Source: Intestinirhabdus alba
GTDB taxonomy: Bacteria; Pseudomonadota; Gammaproteobacteria; Enterobacterales; Enterobacteriaceae
Direction: 5' to 3'
DNA: 64,000 nt
Assembly (NCBI RefSeq): GCF_009711095.1
Contig: NZ_WMJZ01000003.1
Location: 1 to 64,000 of the forward strand
The notes under the pieces were generated by a model that was given only the letters and a program-made list of their open reading frames with translations, made no database searches and was not told the DNA's origin. Shown here piece after piece: positions 41,301-48,845 of the stretch. The stretch's first letter is position 1; each line of letters starts with the position of its first letter. The position numbers and the translations under genes were made by a program.

Positions 41301-41718
41301 TCATGATAATGGCGGTTATGTGAACTTCGGCGACGGCAGCGCACAGCACCTCCGCGCCGGTCTTCGCTTCGGCAGCCAGTCGGAGCTGACCTTCGGTAAC
41401 GCTACCTCCACGCAGGCCGCTTTTAGCGACAGCATGAAGCACAGCGTAAGCGAACTGCCGGTTAACTGGTGGGTGCGCCCGTCGGTTATTCGCACTTTCA
41501 GCTCAGATGGTGATTTGAGCATGGGAACGGCCGCTGCGGGCAGCAATGTTACCTTTACCCCATCTCAGGATGGCACATCCGTTGATTTCCAGGCGGGTAT
41601 TGATGCGCTCATCCGCCAGAACGTCACGCTGGGTATTCAGGGCGGTTACACCCGTAGCGTTAGTGGTAGCAGTGCCGACGGTTATAATGGGCAGGCAACA
41701 CTGAAAGTCGCATTCTGA
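38323..41718 (+). CDS. Ag43-type AIDA-like self-associating autotransporter
   Basis: This 1131-residue type Va autotransporter closely resembles Antigen 43 of E. coli, a surface protein that causes cell aggregation and biofilm. It starts with an extended signal peptide (MKRNLNTSYRLVWNEVLGAF, cleavage near residue 52). The passenger (about 53-700) is made of Gly/Asn/Thr-rich repeats of roughly 19 residues with patterns like GGxQxVxxGGxAxxTxVNxGG, the beta-helix type. An autochaperone-like region (about 700-820) and a C-terminal barrel of about 300 residues ending in KVAF follow. E. coli flu is controlled by Dam and OxyR through clustered GATC sites. Only one GATC is seen upstream here. Confidence 0.92.
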   Translation: MKRNLNTSYRLVWNEVLGAFVVVSELAKAKGKRTGAVLALAVAGLTSGAALAAEISVPVGETTDGVVISNNDTQLVYGQANNTTINTGLEYGSDDEDNNQGGQYVQVGGVVNHTTINSNGLQAVLQGGSASDTTVNAGGGQSVHGQSSGTVLNGGEQWVHSGGVASDTVINEGGYLIVKEGAQAVGTVVNTGAQGGPDAENSDGMFVSGTATNTTINENGRQVVFGQGTAVATTIKSGGDQSVHGQAKNTVLNGGYQYVHSGALATDTVVNNGGWQVVKAEGTANNTVINANGRQSVSGNANSTTLNGALNAGGECGFDCINHYDFATQEVRDGGVATETTINAGGSQLIAAGGRSDATTINADGRQIVEGGTATNTIIKEHAWQSVQNNGYAIDTTLGNAGSTELLSDLAYQNVSAGGMAEGTVINNGGVQSVYEGGTAVNSVVNRGGRLEISVWDEEPASGQQTPAAGTARNVTVEAGGWLSVDSGASVTDVVMKKGSALWATTDSTVKGSNSLGAFDIDGATRQASNVLLENGGRLEVLSGGVADATTVDKGGILAVNNGGTATDVTMKEGGALIADSGSTVSGTNARGEFSIDAASGNARGLWLENGGRFSVKADAVAENTIVGSGGELSVGTGGGLSGTTSLTANANLTVTGDVVSTGTIENAGSITFAPEQSGKAMVRLPANAFTPRTLTTTNLVGQGGTINMNINLANPDFPADRLVIDGGRATGKTWLNFTNAGDAGLGFATTGDGIKVVEAINGATTDAGAFALGKKLQAGAYNYVLNHGTADENWYLSSEAGYRAEVALYASLFAQSMDYDRALAGSYSQRSAVKGDSGVWGRIQGGHMGHDNNGGIAQGATPESSGSYGFVQLGGDLLSTPSLNAGVYGAAGHSSVDVKDDDRSRAGTVRDDVYSLGGYLTAVHANSGLWADVVAQGSRHNLQANSDADSVDTHGWGWLASLETGLPLSVTDSLVLEPQLQYIWQGLSLNNGHDNGGYVNFGDGSAQHLRAGLRFGSQSELTFGNATSTQAAFSDSMKHSVSELPVNWWVRPSVIRTFSSDGDLSMGTAAAGSNVTFTPSQDGTSVDFQAGIDALIRQNVTLGIQGGYTRSVSGSSADGYNGQATLKVAF

Positions 41719-41741
41719 TAATCGGGTCTTTTTAACATCCG

Positions 41742-41772
41742 GCCCCTGCTGCTGATGCCGCAGGGGCTTTTT
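41742..41772 (+). terminator. Rho-independent terminator after the autotransporter
   Basis: GCCCCTGC and GCAGGGGC pair around a 10-base loop, followed by TTTTTG and further T. It starts 23 bases after the stop. Confidence 0.85.
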
Positions 41773-41801
41773 GTTTTTTACGTTATGTAATTAACGTTAT
41801 G

Positions 41802-41830
41802 CCAGCGCTCAGTCGCTGGTTTTTTATTTT
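41802..41830 (+). terminator. Second terminator, near the IS remnant
   Basis: CCAGCG and CGCTGG pair around CTCAGT and are followed by TTTTTTATTTT. It lies between the autotransporter terminator and the start of the IS3-type fragment. Confidence 0.65.
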
Positions 41831-41892
41831 GGAGAAACTGATCTTACCCAGCAATAACTAAGTGAGTAAACTCTTACCCAGAGGTAGCTCAC

Positions 41893-42258
41893 ATGACAAA
41901 ACCAGTATCAACCAGCAAAGAGATCCGCAAACAGCACTCGCCTGAATTCTGTGAGGAAGCCCTTAAACTGGCTGGGCGCATTGGTGTTACCGCCGCCACC
42001 CGCTCAGCCTGTATGAATCACAGCTCAACAGCTGGCGCAATAAATAGCAAAATCAGCTCTCTTATTCTGAACGCGAACAGGCGATGTGCCGGGTACAGCT
42101 ATCGCGAACACGGCCTGCCGGTGCCAGAGAACCTGCTGAAGCAGGACTTCCGCACCGGCGGTCCGAACCGTAAGTGGGCCGGTGACATTACATACCAGCG
42201 CACCGGTGAAGGCTGGCTGTACCTGGCGATGGTCACCGACCTGTGGTCATGCTCCGTT
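41893..42258 (+). pseudogene. Collapsed IS3-family transposase remnant (orfA-orfB)
   Basis: The frame begins MTKPVSTSKEIRKQHSPEF and continues EEALKLAGRIGVTAA, the start of an IS3-family OrfA helix-turn-helix protein. A frameshift follows: the DNA still encodes a LSLYESQL-like segment, but in another frame. The next part jumps to the catalytic domain of OrfB (RTGGPNRKWAGDITY, then GWLYLAMVTDLWS). Two Asp of the DDE triad are present, and the Glu region is missing. The remnant ends near 42258, close to the next gene. No complete terminal repeats are seen. It is a dead element and marks a site of past rearrangement. Confidence 0.85.
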
Positions 42259-42261
42259 AAC

Positions 42262-42287
42262 CAAACCGGGCAGCGCCCGGCTGCCCG
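42262..42287 (-). terminator. Terminator after the nitronate monooxygenase gene
   Basis: On the minus strand CGGGCAGC and GCTGCCCG form a perfect 8-bp stem with a 5-base loop, followed by GGTTTGG. It starts 6 bases after the stop at 42294. The T-run is short. Confidence 0.55.
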
Positions 42288-42293
42288 TCTTCG

Positions 42294-43271
42294 TTATGCC
42301 GTGAGCTGTTCAACCACTTCGGCCACGCGGGTAATCGCTTTAATACCGCCGATTCCGGTGCCCAGTGAGATATAGCCTTCATCGGTATTACCTTCCAGCA
42401 TACCCAGCCGCAGCCCGCGCAGGCCGCCCATTACCCGGCCTATCTCCTCTTTGCTGGCACCCGCGCTATCCATCTCCACCAGCTTTTTGGCCAGCTTGCC
42501 TGGTAAAGAGCGGTAGTAGTCCGGCAGAGTACGGAACAGGCTTAAATCCAGCCCGTTAGCGGCGACAATTTTCTCTTTTACCGACTGCGGGACGCGGCTT
42601 TCCTCGGTGCTGATAAATACGGAACCGGCGAACACGCCCTCTGCGCCCAGGGCATGGGCCGCCCTGGCCGTGCGCTTATCGACGATCCCACCGGCGGCCA
42701 GCACCGGGACATGCTCAACGGCATCGACAATCATCGGAACGATAGAAAACGTACCGAGTACAGTACCTGGCAGAGTGCCGCCTTCGTCAAAACCGGTCGC
42801 CACAATAATATCGGCACCGGCGCGCTCCGCTTCGCGGCTGTTTTCAGGCGTTGGATTGATATCGCGATAGATAATTGCGACGCCGGCGGCCTTCAGTTCG
42901 GCGAAAAGCGCCGGGATAATGGCACCTTCGCCATAGCCGGTATAGACCACGGCTTTAACCGCTTCTTCCTTAATTACCTTCAGGATGCCGGGCGTCCAGA
43001 TATCATTTTGCGGCGTCGGAATAAGATTTACGGCGAAGGGCTTTTCGGTTAACCGTTTGGTTTTACGAATCTCTTCACGCATTTTTTCCGCCGTTTCTTC
43101 CGGCGTCGATACGGCGGTTTCCGCGGTGAGGCCCGCGTTTGGCCCCAGTACGCCAAGGCCTCCGGCGTTACTGACCGCGGCGACCAGGCGTGCGTCGGTC
43201 AGCCAGGAAAGCGGCCCCTGAATCACCGGTTTTTCAATGCCCAGGATCTGACAGATTCGGTTAGTTTTCAT
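42294..43271 (-). CDS. Nitronate monooxygenase-family flavoprotein
   Basis: This 325-residue protein belongs to the FMN-dependent NMO / 2-nitropropane dioxygenase family, which oxidises alkyl nitronates. Some relatives are NADH:quinone reductases or enoyl reductases. Visible features are IQGPLSWLTDARLVAAVSNA and GGLGVLGP at the N-terminus (FMN phosphate region) and the VLAAGGIVDKRTARAAHALG block with EGVFAGSVFISTEES near the C-terminus. The frame extends to 43304. I used ATG 43271. It is divergent from a LysR gene that is probably its regulator. An ERIC end fragment lies in the shared promoter region. Exact substrate unknown. Confidence 0.82.
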   Translation of the reverse strand: MKTNRICQILGIEKPVIQGPLSWLTDARLVAAVSNAGGLGVLGPNAGLTAETAVSTPEETAEKMREEIRKTKRLTEKPFAVNLIPTPQNDIWTPGILKVIKEEAVKAVVYTGYGEGAIIPALFAELKAAGVAIIYRDINPTPENSREAERAGADIIVATGFDEGGTLPGTVLGTFSIVPMIVDAVEHVPVLAAGGIVDKRTARAAHALGAEGVFAGSVFISTEESRVPQSVKEKIVAANGLDLSLFRTLPDYYRSLPGKLAKKLVEMDSAGASKEEIGRVMGGLRGLRLGMLEGNTDEGYISLGTGIGGIKAITRVAEVVEQLTA

Positions 43272-43298
43272 GATTTTATTTCCTTGTACATACCCGTC

Positions 43299-43328
43299 GC
43301 ACATGCAGCCTGAAGTTTGGCGGGTATA
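43299..43328 (+). repeat. ERIC right-end fragment, copy D
   Basis: GCACATGCAGCCTGAAG then TTTGGCGGGTATA is the right end of ERIC with two changes. Just before it stands ATACCCGTC, so the fragment looks like two ERIC ends with nothing between. It lies 28 bases upstream of the NMO start, in the divergent promoter space shared with the LysR gene. Confidence 0.7.
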
Positions 43329-43456
43329 GATCGAACTTGCTGAGTGCAGGCAGTGTATATAGCCTTATTGTTCAGAAAAATAGTGAAAAAAGTAATTCAC
43401 TGTTATTAAATAAATAACAATGCCTTCTTTAGGGCGTAGTGATACGCATCAGCAGC

Positions 43457-44353
43457 ATGAATCTTTTTGAAAATATTAAGATTTTTATCGAAATTGTCGA
43501 CTCAGGCAGCTTCACAAAGGCGGCGGAAAACCTGCAGATCCATCGCCCCGCGGTGACCAAAGCCGTGCAGCAGCTTGAGCTGGAGAGCGGCGTGCGGCTG
43601 CTCCAGCGCACCACGCGCCGTATCTACCTGACGCCGGAAGGCGAAGAGTTTTACCAGCGCAGTAAGCCTTTGCTTTTACAGGCCGACGATTTGCTGGCGT
43701 CCTTTGCGTCAGATCGGGCGCTGCACGGCCAGCTGCGTGTTGACATGCCGGTAGCTTTCGCCCGCCTGGTCGTGGTGCCAAAACTACAGGCGTTTTACGA
43801 CGCTCATCCAAATCTCACTATTATCCTCAGCAGCTCCGACGTCCGCCGGGATATGCTGCGTGACGGTCTCGACTGTATGCTGCGGGTGGGCGAACTCTTT
43901 GACGGAGACTATGTGGCCCGTCCGCTGGGCAGCGTCAGGCGCGTCACCTGCGCCAGCCCGGGCTACCTTGCGCGCTACGGGACGCCGGAGACCCTTGACG
44001 ATCTGCACCATCATCAGGCGGTAAACTGGATTGTCAGCAATAACCGGAAAGTCATGCCCTGGCACTTTGTGACCGCGCAGGGGGTAAAAGAAATGACGCT
44101 CCCCGGCAGGCTGGTCCTCGATAATTCTGAGGTTTATATTACGGCTGGCCTTGAGGGGCTGGGGCTGCTGCAGGGGATGAATTTCTTTTTACAGCCCTAT
44201 ATTGATAGCGGCCAGCTTATTGAGGTCCTGCCGAATTTTCCGTGCCCGTCGCGCAAACTGTCGCTGCTCTATCCACATCGACATTTATCGCACAAGGTGC
44301 GGGTATTTGCGCAGTGGCTGGAAGGTCTGCTGGGCGATTGCAACAGGGGCTGA
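43457..44353 (+). CDS. LysR-type transcriptional regulator
   Basis: This 298-residue LysR-family regulator has its helix-turn-helix in the first 65 residues (GSFTKAAENLQIHRPAVTKAVQQLE) and an effector-binding domain after about residue 90. It resembles the CrgA/YafC-type subgroup by its N-terminus MNLFENIKIFIEIVDSGSF. I chose ATG 43457 over the upstream GTG 43439 because it gives this conserved start. It is transcribed away from the nitronate monooxygenase gene and may control it. An ERIC copy follows the stop. Confidence 0.85.
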   Translation: MNLFENIKIFIEIVDSGSFTKAAENLQIHRPAVTKAVQQLELESGVRLLQRTTRRIYLTPEGEEFYQRSKPLLLQADDLLASFASDRALHGQLRVDMPVAFARLVVVPKLQAFYDAHPNLTIILSSSDVRRDMLRDGLDCMLRVGELFDGDYVARPLGSVRRVTCASPGYLARYGTPETLDDLHHHQAVNWIVSNNRKVMPWHFVTAQGVKEMTLPGRLVLDNSEVYITAGLEGLGLLQGMNFFLQPYIDSGQLIEVLPNFPCPSRKLSLLYPHRHLSHKVRVFAQWLEGLLGDCNRG

Positions 44354-44376
44354 CACCGGCGGTTATCACCGGGTTA

Positions 44377-44571
44377 TATACCCTAAATAATTCGAGTTGC
44401 ATGAAGGCGGCAACGCAGAGAATCCCCGGGAGCTTACTGGAGTAAGTGACCGGGGTGAACGAGGACAAATCGGCTTAGCCGATTTGAACGCCGCTGGCGG
44501 CGGCCCTTCAGGGTGAGGCCCCAGCGCCGAATAAAGCCAACGCACATGCAGCCTGAAGTATGACGGGTATA
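44377..44571 (+). repeat. ERIC repeat, expanded copy E (about 195 bp)
   Basis: The ends are TATACCCTAAATAATTCG and CTGAAGTATGACGGGTATA. The left interior is canonical ERIC (GAAGGCGGCAACGCAGAG, AATCCCCGGGAGCTTAC, AAGTGACCGGGGTGAACG). One added hairpin module follows, AAATCGGCT-T-AGCCGATTT, then TTGAACGCCGCTGGCGGCG. It is the clearest example of a normal ERIC carrying one inserted module. It lies in the 415-base space between the LysR and phosphatase genes, which holds nothing else but A/T-rich promoter-like sequence. Confidence 0.92.
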
Positions 44572-44768
44572 CATATATTGAGATGAATATATACCCTTTA
44601 ATCAGATGGCTACCCTGATTATGTCTTTCCCGGTCAGGCCATGGGCATCAGCAGAGAAAGCTGAAAAAACATGATATTCTCCGGTCAATGATGTCCACAT
44701 CGTGAGCGTCGTCGCAGTGAGTGATACTGCGAAAGATCAGGATCGAAATGTTTATAAGGGAGAAGAGT

Positions 44769-45554
44769 ATGACAAACAGCCAGCCGCGCCATCCGGCTTT
44801 TTTAACCCTGCAGGGCGGTATCAATTTTCGCGATCTGGGGGGGCAGCGTACCGTCGACGGACGCCGTGTACGCTCGGGGAAATTACTCCGTTCCGGCTCG
44901 CTGCACAGGATGACAACGGACGATCTGAATCATCTGAACGCGATTCCGCTGCGGCATGTGATTGATTATCGCGACCCGGATGAAGCGAATCGCAGCCCCG
45001 ATAAGCTTAATGAACTGGCCCACTATCATAACGTTCCCGCCAACCCCTATGTTCACGACGTCAATGCGAAAGTGACCGATTTTGACGCCGGGACGCTTAA
45101 CGCCCTTAACGGCGAACAATTTATGCTGGAGCTTTATCGCCAGCTGCCGTTCAATAACGCCGCCTATCGCCAGCTTGCCGGATGGCTGATGGAGCCATTC
45201 GACGGTGCGCTGTTACAGCACTGCGCGGTCGGTAAAGATCGTACCGGCGTGGGCTGCGCGCTGACGCTGTTCGCTCTCGGCTGCGATAGCCACACGGTGA
45301 TGGAAGAGTACCTGCTCACCCAGGGAATGCTCACCCAGGTGGAAAACGAGATCGTCAGCACGCTGGGCCAGAGCCTCAGTAAACAGGGGCGACAGAATCT
45401 GGCGGATATCCTGACCGTGAAAGAGTCATACCTTATGGCCGCGCTCTCAGCCATCCACGACCGTTATGGCAGCGTTGCCGCCTGGCTAAGCGCGGAATTT
45501 CAGCTGACGCCCCAGGCCTGCGCCCTGATGCAGGAAAGGCTGCTTGAAGGCTAA
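44769..45554 (+). CDS. Protein tyrosine phosphatase (DSP-like, Y_phosphatase3)
   Basis: This 261-residue protein has the cysteine phosphatase P-loop HCAVGKDRTG (C-x5-R, Cys 152 and Arg 158). It also has the family's N-terminal block FRDLGGQRTVDGRRVRSGKLLRSGSLH and VIDYRDPDE. Such proteins dephosphorylate protein tyrosines or phosphoinositides. The physiological substrate of free-living members is generally unknown. No signal peptide is seen. The frame opens earlier; ATG 44769 follows GGGAGAAGAGT. It stands alone between two ERIC copies. The linked kinase, if any, is not in the window. Confidence 0.85.
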   Translation: MTNSQPRHPAFLTLQGGINFRDLGGQRTVDGRRVRSGKLLRSGSLHRMTTDDLNHLNAIPLRHVIDYRDPDEANRSPDKLNELAHYHNVPANPYVHDVNAKVTDFDAGTLNALNGEQFMLELYRQLPFNNAAYRQLAGWLMEPFDGALLQHCAVGKDRTGVGCALTLFALGCDSHTVMEEYLLTQGMLTQVENEIVSTLGQSLSKQGRQNLADILTVKESYLMAALSAIHDRYGSVAAWLSAEFQLTPQACALMQERLLEG

Positions 45555-45612
45555 CGTAGCGCATCACAGAATCAGGGTGCCTACGCTGTAGCTGCTTTCC
45601 TGGGTTTTTCAT

Positions 45613-45697
45613 ATCTACCCGCCATACTTCAGGCTGCATGTGCGTTGGCCCAGGGGACTCGTCTCATCTATAGGACTCGCCCTGGCGGGGCCAGCGC
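45613..45697 (-). repeat. Partial ERIC repeat, copy F
   Basis: On the plus strand it begins TATCTACCCGCCATACTTC, then AGGCTGCATGTGCGTTGGC and a GACTCGTCTCATCTATAGG block. This is the right part of an expanded ERIC in reverse, as in copies B and C. The left half is missing. It lies between the phosphatase and LysR gene ends. Confidence 0.75.
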
Positions 45698-45834
45698 CGG
45701 TGATTATGCTGTGACCTTTAGCCGGGCTCGGCTGGGCCGTTCAGCTCAGGTACTGCGTGGCTCGCCGGGCATCCGGGAGTGTCAGGCCTTATGGCCCGCG
45801 CTGTGCTCCGGGCCTGATTGACTGCCCGCGACGC

Positions 45835-46785
45835 TCACGAACGGTTAAGGAGCACAGCCCGGTTCTGTTCGGAAACAAGCTGTTCCCATAATTCCTCCGC
45901 AACGCCGGTCATTTTGGTCGCGGGGCGATAGAGCCGTATCTCCACAGGAATATTTAAATCATTGTGTTCCGGGGCGGCCGGGCAAATACTCCCGTTTTGC
46001 ACATCTGCCTCTGCCAGCTTCTGCGGAAGCCAGGCGACGCCATCACCATCTTTTATCATTGCCAGAAGCGTCGCCGCCAGATCGGCCACAAATTCAATTT
46101 TCATTCCCCTCTTTATTTTGTTCACTGCTGCGCTATTTGAAATAATTCTTCCAAGTCCTGACTCGGCAGAAAAGGAAAGGTATGAAAACTTTCTTTTGTT
46201 TCCTGGCATCCACACGGGTTGCCCGGAGTGGGGATCGATGCCGGTATAAGGCCGCAGAATATCCTGTCCCAGCCTGATGCTTAAAAACTTTTCCTGTTCC
46301 AGATTGATGTGCATATGAGGGTGATAATAACATAGCAAAAAATGGGCATCTCCCTGAATAAGCATACGCTCACAGGCGGTGAGGGAGTCTGACATCAACC
46401 GGAAAGAGCAGAAGCGGGCAAACGTTTTGTTATTCCTGAGAAGATTCGGAAAAAAGGAAAAAGAAAGTGAATGCGTAGCTGAAAAAATAATATCCGGCTT
46501 TGCATTACCGGCAGCCTCCAGCGTCTCATCGCGTAGCATATATAAGCTTCTGATCAGATCCGGGGCCTGCTTAACGAATATTTCTCCTGCCCGGGTTAGC
46601 GTGACGCCGCGTCGGTTTCTTTCAAACAGCGTTGTTCCCAGCCATTCTTCAAGCGACTGTATCCGCCGGCTAAATGCTGGCTGTGTCACATATCGCAAAG
46701 CTGCTGCTCGCGAGAAATTTAAAGTATCGGCCAGCGCGATACAGTCTTCAAGCCATGTTAGCTCCAGATGATGCTGGTTTTGCAT
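45835..46785 (-). CDS. LysR-type regulator, divergent from tartrate dehydratase gene
   Basis: This 316-residue LysR regulator has its helix-turn-helix in residues 10-70 (LNFSRAAALRYVTQPAFSRR) and an effector domain after about 95. The frame runs back to 46983 through ERIC copy G, which cannot be coding. I used ATG 46785, with AAGGATCCC upstream. It is divergent from the D-tartrate dehydratase-like gene across a 315-base region, so it is its probable regulator. Its DNA is more A/T-rich than the core genes. Effector unknown, possibly the dehydratase substrate. Confidence 0.85.
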   Translation of the reverse strand: MQNQHHLELTWLEDCIALADTLNFSRAAALRYVTQPAFSRRIQSLEEWLGTTLFERNRRGVTLTRAGEIFVKQAPDLIRSLYMLRDETLEAAGNAKPDIIFSATHSLSFSFFPNLLRNNKTFARFCSFRLMSDSLTACERMLIQGDAHFLLCYYHPHMHINLEQEKFLSIRLGQDILRPYTGIDPHSGQPVWMPGNKRKFSYLSFSAESGLGRIISNSAAVNKIKRGMKIEFVADLAATLLAMIKDGDGVAWLPQKLAEADVQNGSICPAAPEHNDLNIPVEIRLYRPATKMTGVAEELWEQLVSEQNRAVLLNRS

Positions 46786-46832
46786 TACAGGGATCCTTAT
46801 CTGCATTAGAAATAGCCGATTTATGGCCATAA

Positions 46833-46965
46833 TATACCTTAAATAATTCGAGTTGCAGGACAAAACGCAGCGCGTTTTGAACAGCCCCAGGGCTGGCCCC
46901 GAAGGGGTGAGGCCCCCGGGTCGAATAAAGCCAATGCACATGCAACTTGAAGTATGACGGGGATA
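46833..46965 (+). repeat. ERIC-end element without ERIC core, copy G (about 133 bp)
   Basis: It has both ERIC ends (ATACCTTAAATAATTCGAG and CTTGAAGTATGACGGGGATA). Inside are only the AAAACGC/GCGTTTT module followed by TTGAACAGCC and the GGCCCCGAAGGGGTGAGGC block. The ERIC core (GGGAGCTTAC...AAGTGAC) is absent. So the termini and the modules travel without the original centre. It lies in the divergent promoter region between the LysR and tarD-like genes. Confidence 0.88.
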
Positions 46966-47100
46966 TATTCGAAAGCCGGTCATTATGGCCTGCTTAAAAA
47001 GCTCCGCAACCTTTATTGCCTACATAATGGCATGACACATTATGTCAGGCCGCCGGCAATGAAAATTCTTTTTTTGATTAACGTATTATTCGGAGGACAT

Positions 47101-48264
47101 ATGCGTATCCTGGACGTAGTAGAAGTCACCAGGCCTATTGCTTCCCCCATCCGCAACGCTTATATCGACTTCAGTAAAATGACGACCAGCCTTGTCGCAG
47201 TCGTGACTGATGTCGAAGTGGACGGTCGTCGTGTGGTGGGGTATGGGTTTAATTCCAATGGCCGTTATGGTCAGGGCGGCCTTATTCGCGAGCGTTTTCG
47301 CGATCGTATTCTGAATGCGGCCCCGGACAGCCTGCTAAATGATAAAGGTGATAACCTTGATCCGCATTGTCTCTGGGATGTCATGATGAGTAACGAAAAG
47401 CCCGGCGGTTACGGCGAACGCTCCGTCGCGGTTGGTACGCTGGATATGGCTATTTGGGACGCCACCGCAAAAATTGCAGGAAAACCTCTGTTTCGCCTTC
47501 TGGCCGAAATGAAAGGCGTTGAGGCTAATCCCCGCGTGTTTGTTTATGCTGCCGGCGGCTACTATTATCCGGGGAAAGATTTGATCGCCCTGCGGCAGGA
47601 GATGCGTGGGTATCTGAACCGTGGTTATACCGTGGTTAAAATGAAAATCGGGGGAGCCGCTATCGAAGAAGATCGCCGTCGCATTGAGGCTGTTCTGCAA
47701 GAAATCGGTAGTGAAGCGCGCCTGGCAGTGGATGCAAATGGCCGCTTTGATCTGGAAACGGCTATCGCTTATGCAAAAATGTTGCGTGAGTATCCGCTGT
47801 TCTGGTATGAGGAAGCGGGCGATCCGCTGGATTATTCGCTGCAGGCCACGCTCTCTGAATTCTATCCGGGTTCAATGGCAACCGGTGAAAACCTGTTTTC
47901 TCATCAGGATGCACGTAATCTGTTACGTTATGGCGGTATGCGTCCCGATCGAGATTATCTGCAGTTCGACTGCGCGCTTTCCTACGGTCTGGTGGAATAT
48001 TTACGCACCCTGGATGTGCTTAAGCAGTATGGCTGGTCGCCATCCCGCTGTATACCCCACGGCGGGCACCAGATGTCCCTGAACATCGCTGCGGGGCTGG
48101 GCCTTGGCAGTAATGAAAGCTATCCTGACTTATTCCAGCCTTATGGCGGTTTTCCGGACTCCGTTAACGTTGAAGACGGTCATATCATCATGCCGGAACT
48201 GCCGGGGATCGGCTTTGAAGGTAAATTCGATCTCATCAAAGAAATGCGGGCGTTGGCTGAATAA
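47101..48264 (+). CDS. D(-)-tartrate dehydratase-like enolase-superfamily enzyme
   Basis: This 387-residue enzyme of the mandelate racemase subgroup closely resembles the D-tartrate dehydratase TarD of Bradyrhizobium, which turns D-tartrate into oxaloacetate. Catalytic residues are in place: Lys 182 in VVKMKIGG, metal ligands Asp 211 (LAVDANGRF), Glu 237 (FWYEEAGDP) and Glu 263 (ATGENLFS), and His 320 in CIPHGGHQMS. As I recall, these correspond to the TarD residues with a constant offset of two. ATG 47101 follows CGGAGGACAT. A divergent LysR gene is its probable regulator. The inferred role is growth on a tartrate or related sugar acid. Confidence 0.85.
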   Translation: MRILDVVEVTRPIASPIRNAYIDFSKMTTSLVAVVTDVEVDGRRVVGYGFNSNGRYGQGGLIRERFRDRILNAAPDSLLNDKGDNLDPHCLWDVMMSNEKPGGYGERSVAVGTLDMAIWDATAKIAGKPLFRLLAEMKGVEANPRVFVYAAGGYYYPGKDLIALRQEMRGYLNRGYTVVKMKIGGAAIEEDRRRIEAVLQEIGSEARLAVDANGRFDLETAIAYAKMLREYPLFWYEEAGDPLDYSLQATLSEFYPGSMATGENLFSHQDARNLLRYGGMRPDRDYLQFDCALSYGLVEYLRTLDVLKQYGWSPSRCIPHGGHQMSLNIAAGLGLGSNESYPDLFQPYGGFPDSVNVEDGHIIMPELPGIGFEGKFDLIKEMRALAE

Positions 48265-48334
48265 AACAGGCTGTTAAAAAGTAATAATATTTCCGGATTC
48301 CCTTCTTTCTGATAAAGCAGGAAGGGAGCAGATT

Positions 48335-48357
48335 TATACCCGTCATACTTCAGGGTG
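48335..48357 (-). repeat. Solo ERIC end, copy H
   Basis: TATACCCGTCATACTTCAGG is the outer end of ERIC in reverse and then changes to unrelated sequence. It is a fragment only. Confidence 0.6.
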
Positions 48358-48845
48358 CCGGTTTGGGCACCTGAATAGCTATCCGTCGCGCGATAAAAAT
48401 TATGCCCGGCGTGACGCGGGACGTTTTGCTGACGCAGGATCGGGGCCGCGTCAGCGTCGTCAGGCGGCCCGTTCTGTTTAGCTGAAGCTTATGACGCCGC
48501 GGGGCCTGACCGAGGGGAGCTTTCATTACAGCCGGGCGCGGAAACGGCGCAGCTTGTCAAATAGCGCGGCGGTAACGGCAAGAGGAGAGAGTATTTTCCG
48601 TCCTGGTATAAGCGACCAAAAATGCTACCCCCTGAAAAAACAGGGGGCAAGATATTACTTATAATTATTTGATATCCGTCGTGCTTTAGTAATTTTTTAT
48701 ATTTTAAGTGCTTCTTACATTCTGTACCCGGCACCTTTAATGGTAGATAATCACTGGTGGATTTATCCCTGGTACTGGTCTTTGCCCACCTGAGTGCTAT
48801 TAACCAGGCACTTTTTGAGTATAAAGAAGGCCAGACATAAAAAAA

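Noticed and set aside
46786..46983. Upstream extension of the LysR frame through ERIC copy G
   Set aside because: The added residues are translated repeat sequence. The family start and ribosome site are at 46785.
48489..48734. 81-codon minus-strand frame in the luxI upstream region
   Set aside because: It has no ribosome site, a low-quality composition and overlaps hairpins.
48789..48808. CCTG-N12-CAGG palindrome as a lux box
   Set aside because: The spacing is two bases too long for a lux box. The site at 48846-48865 fits better.
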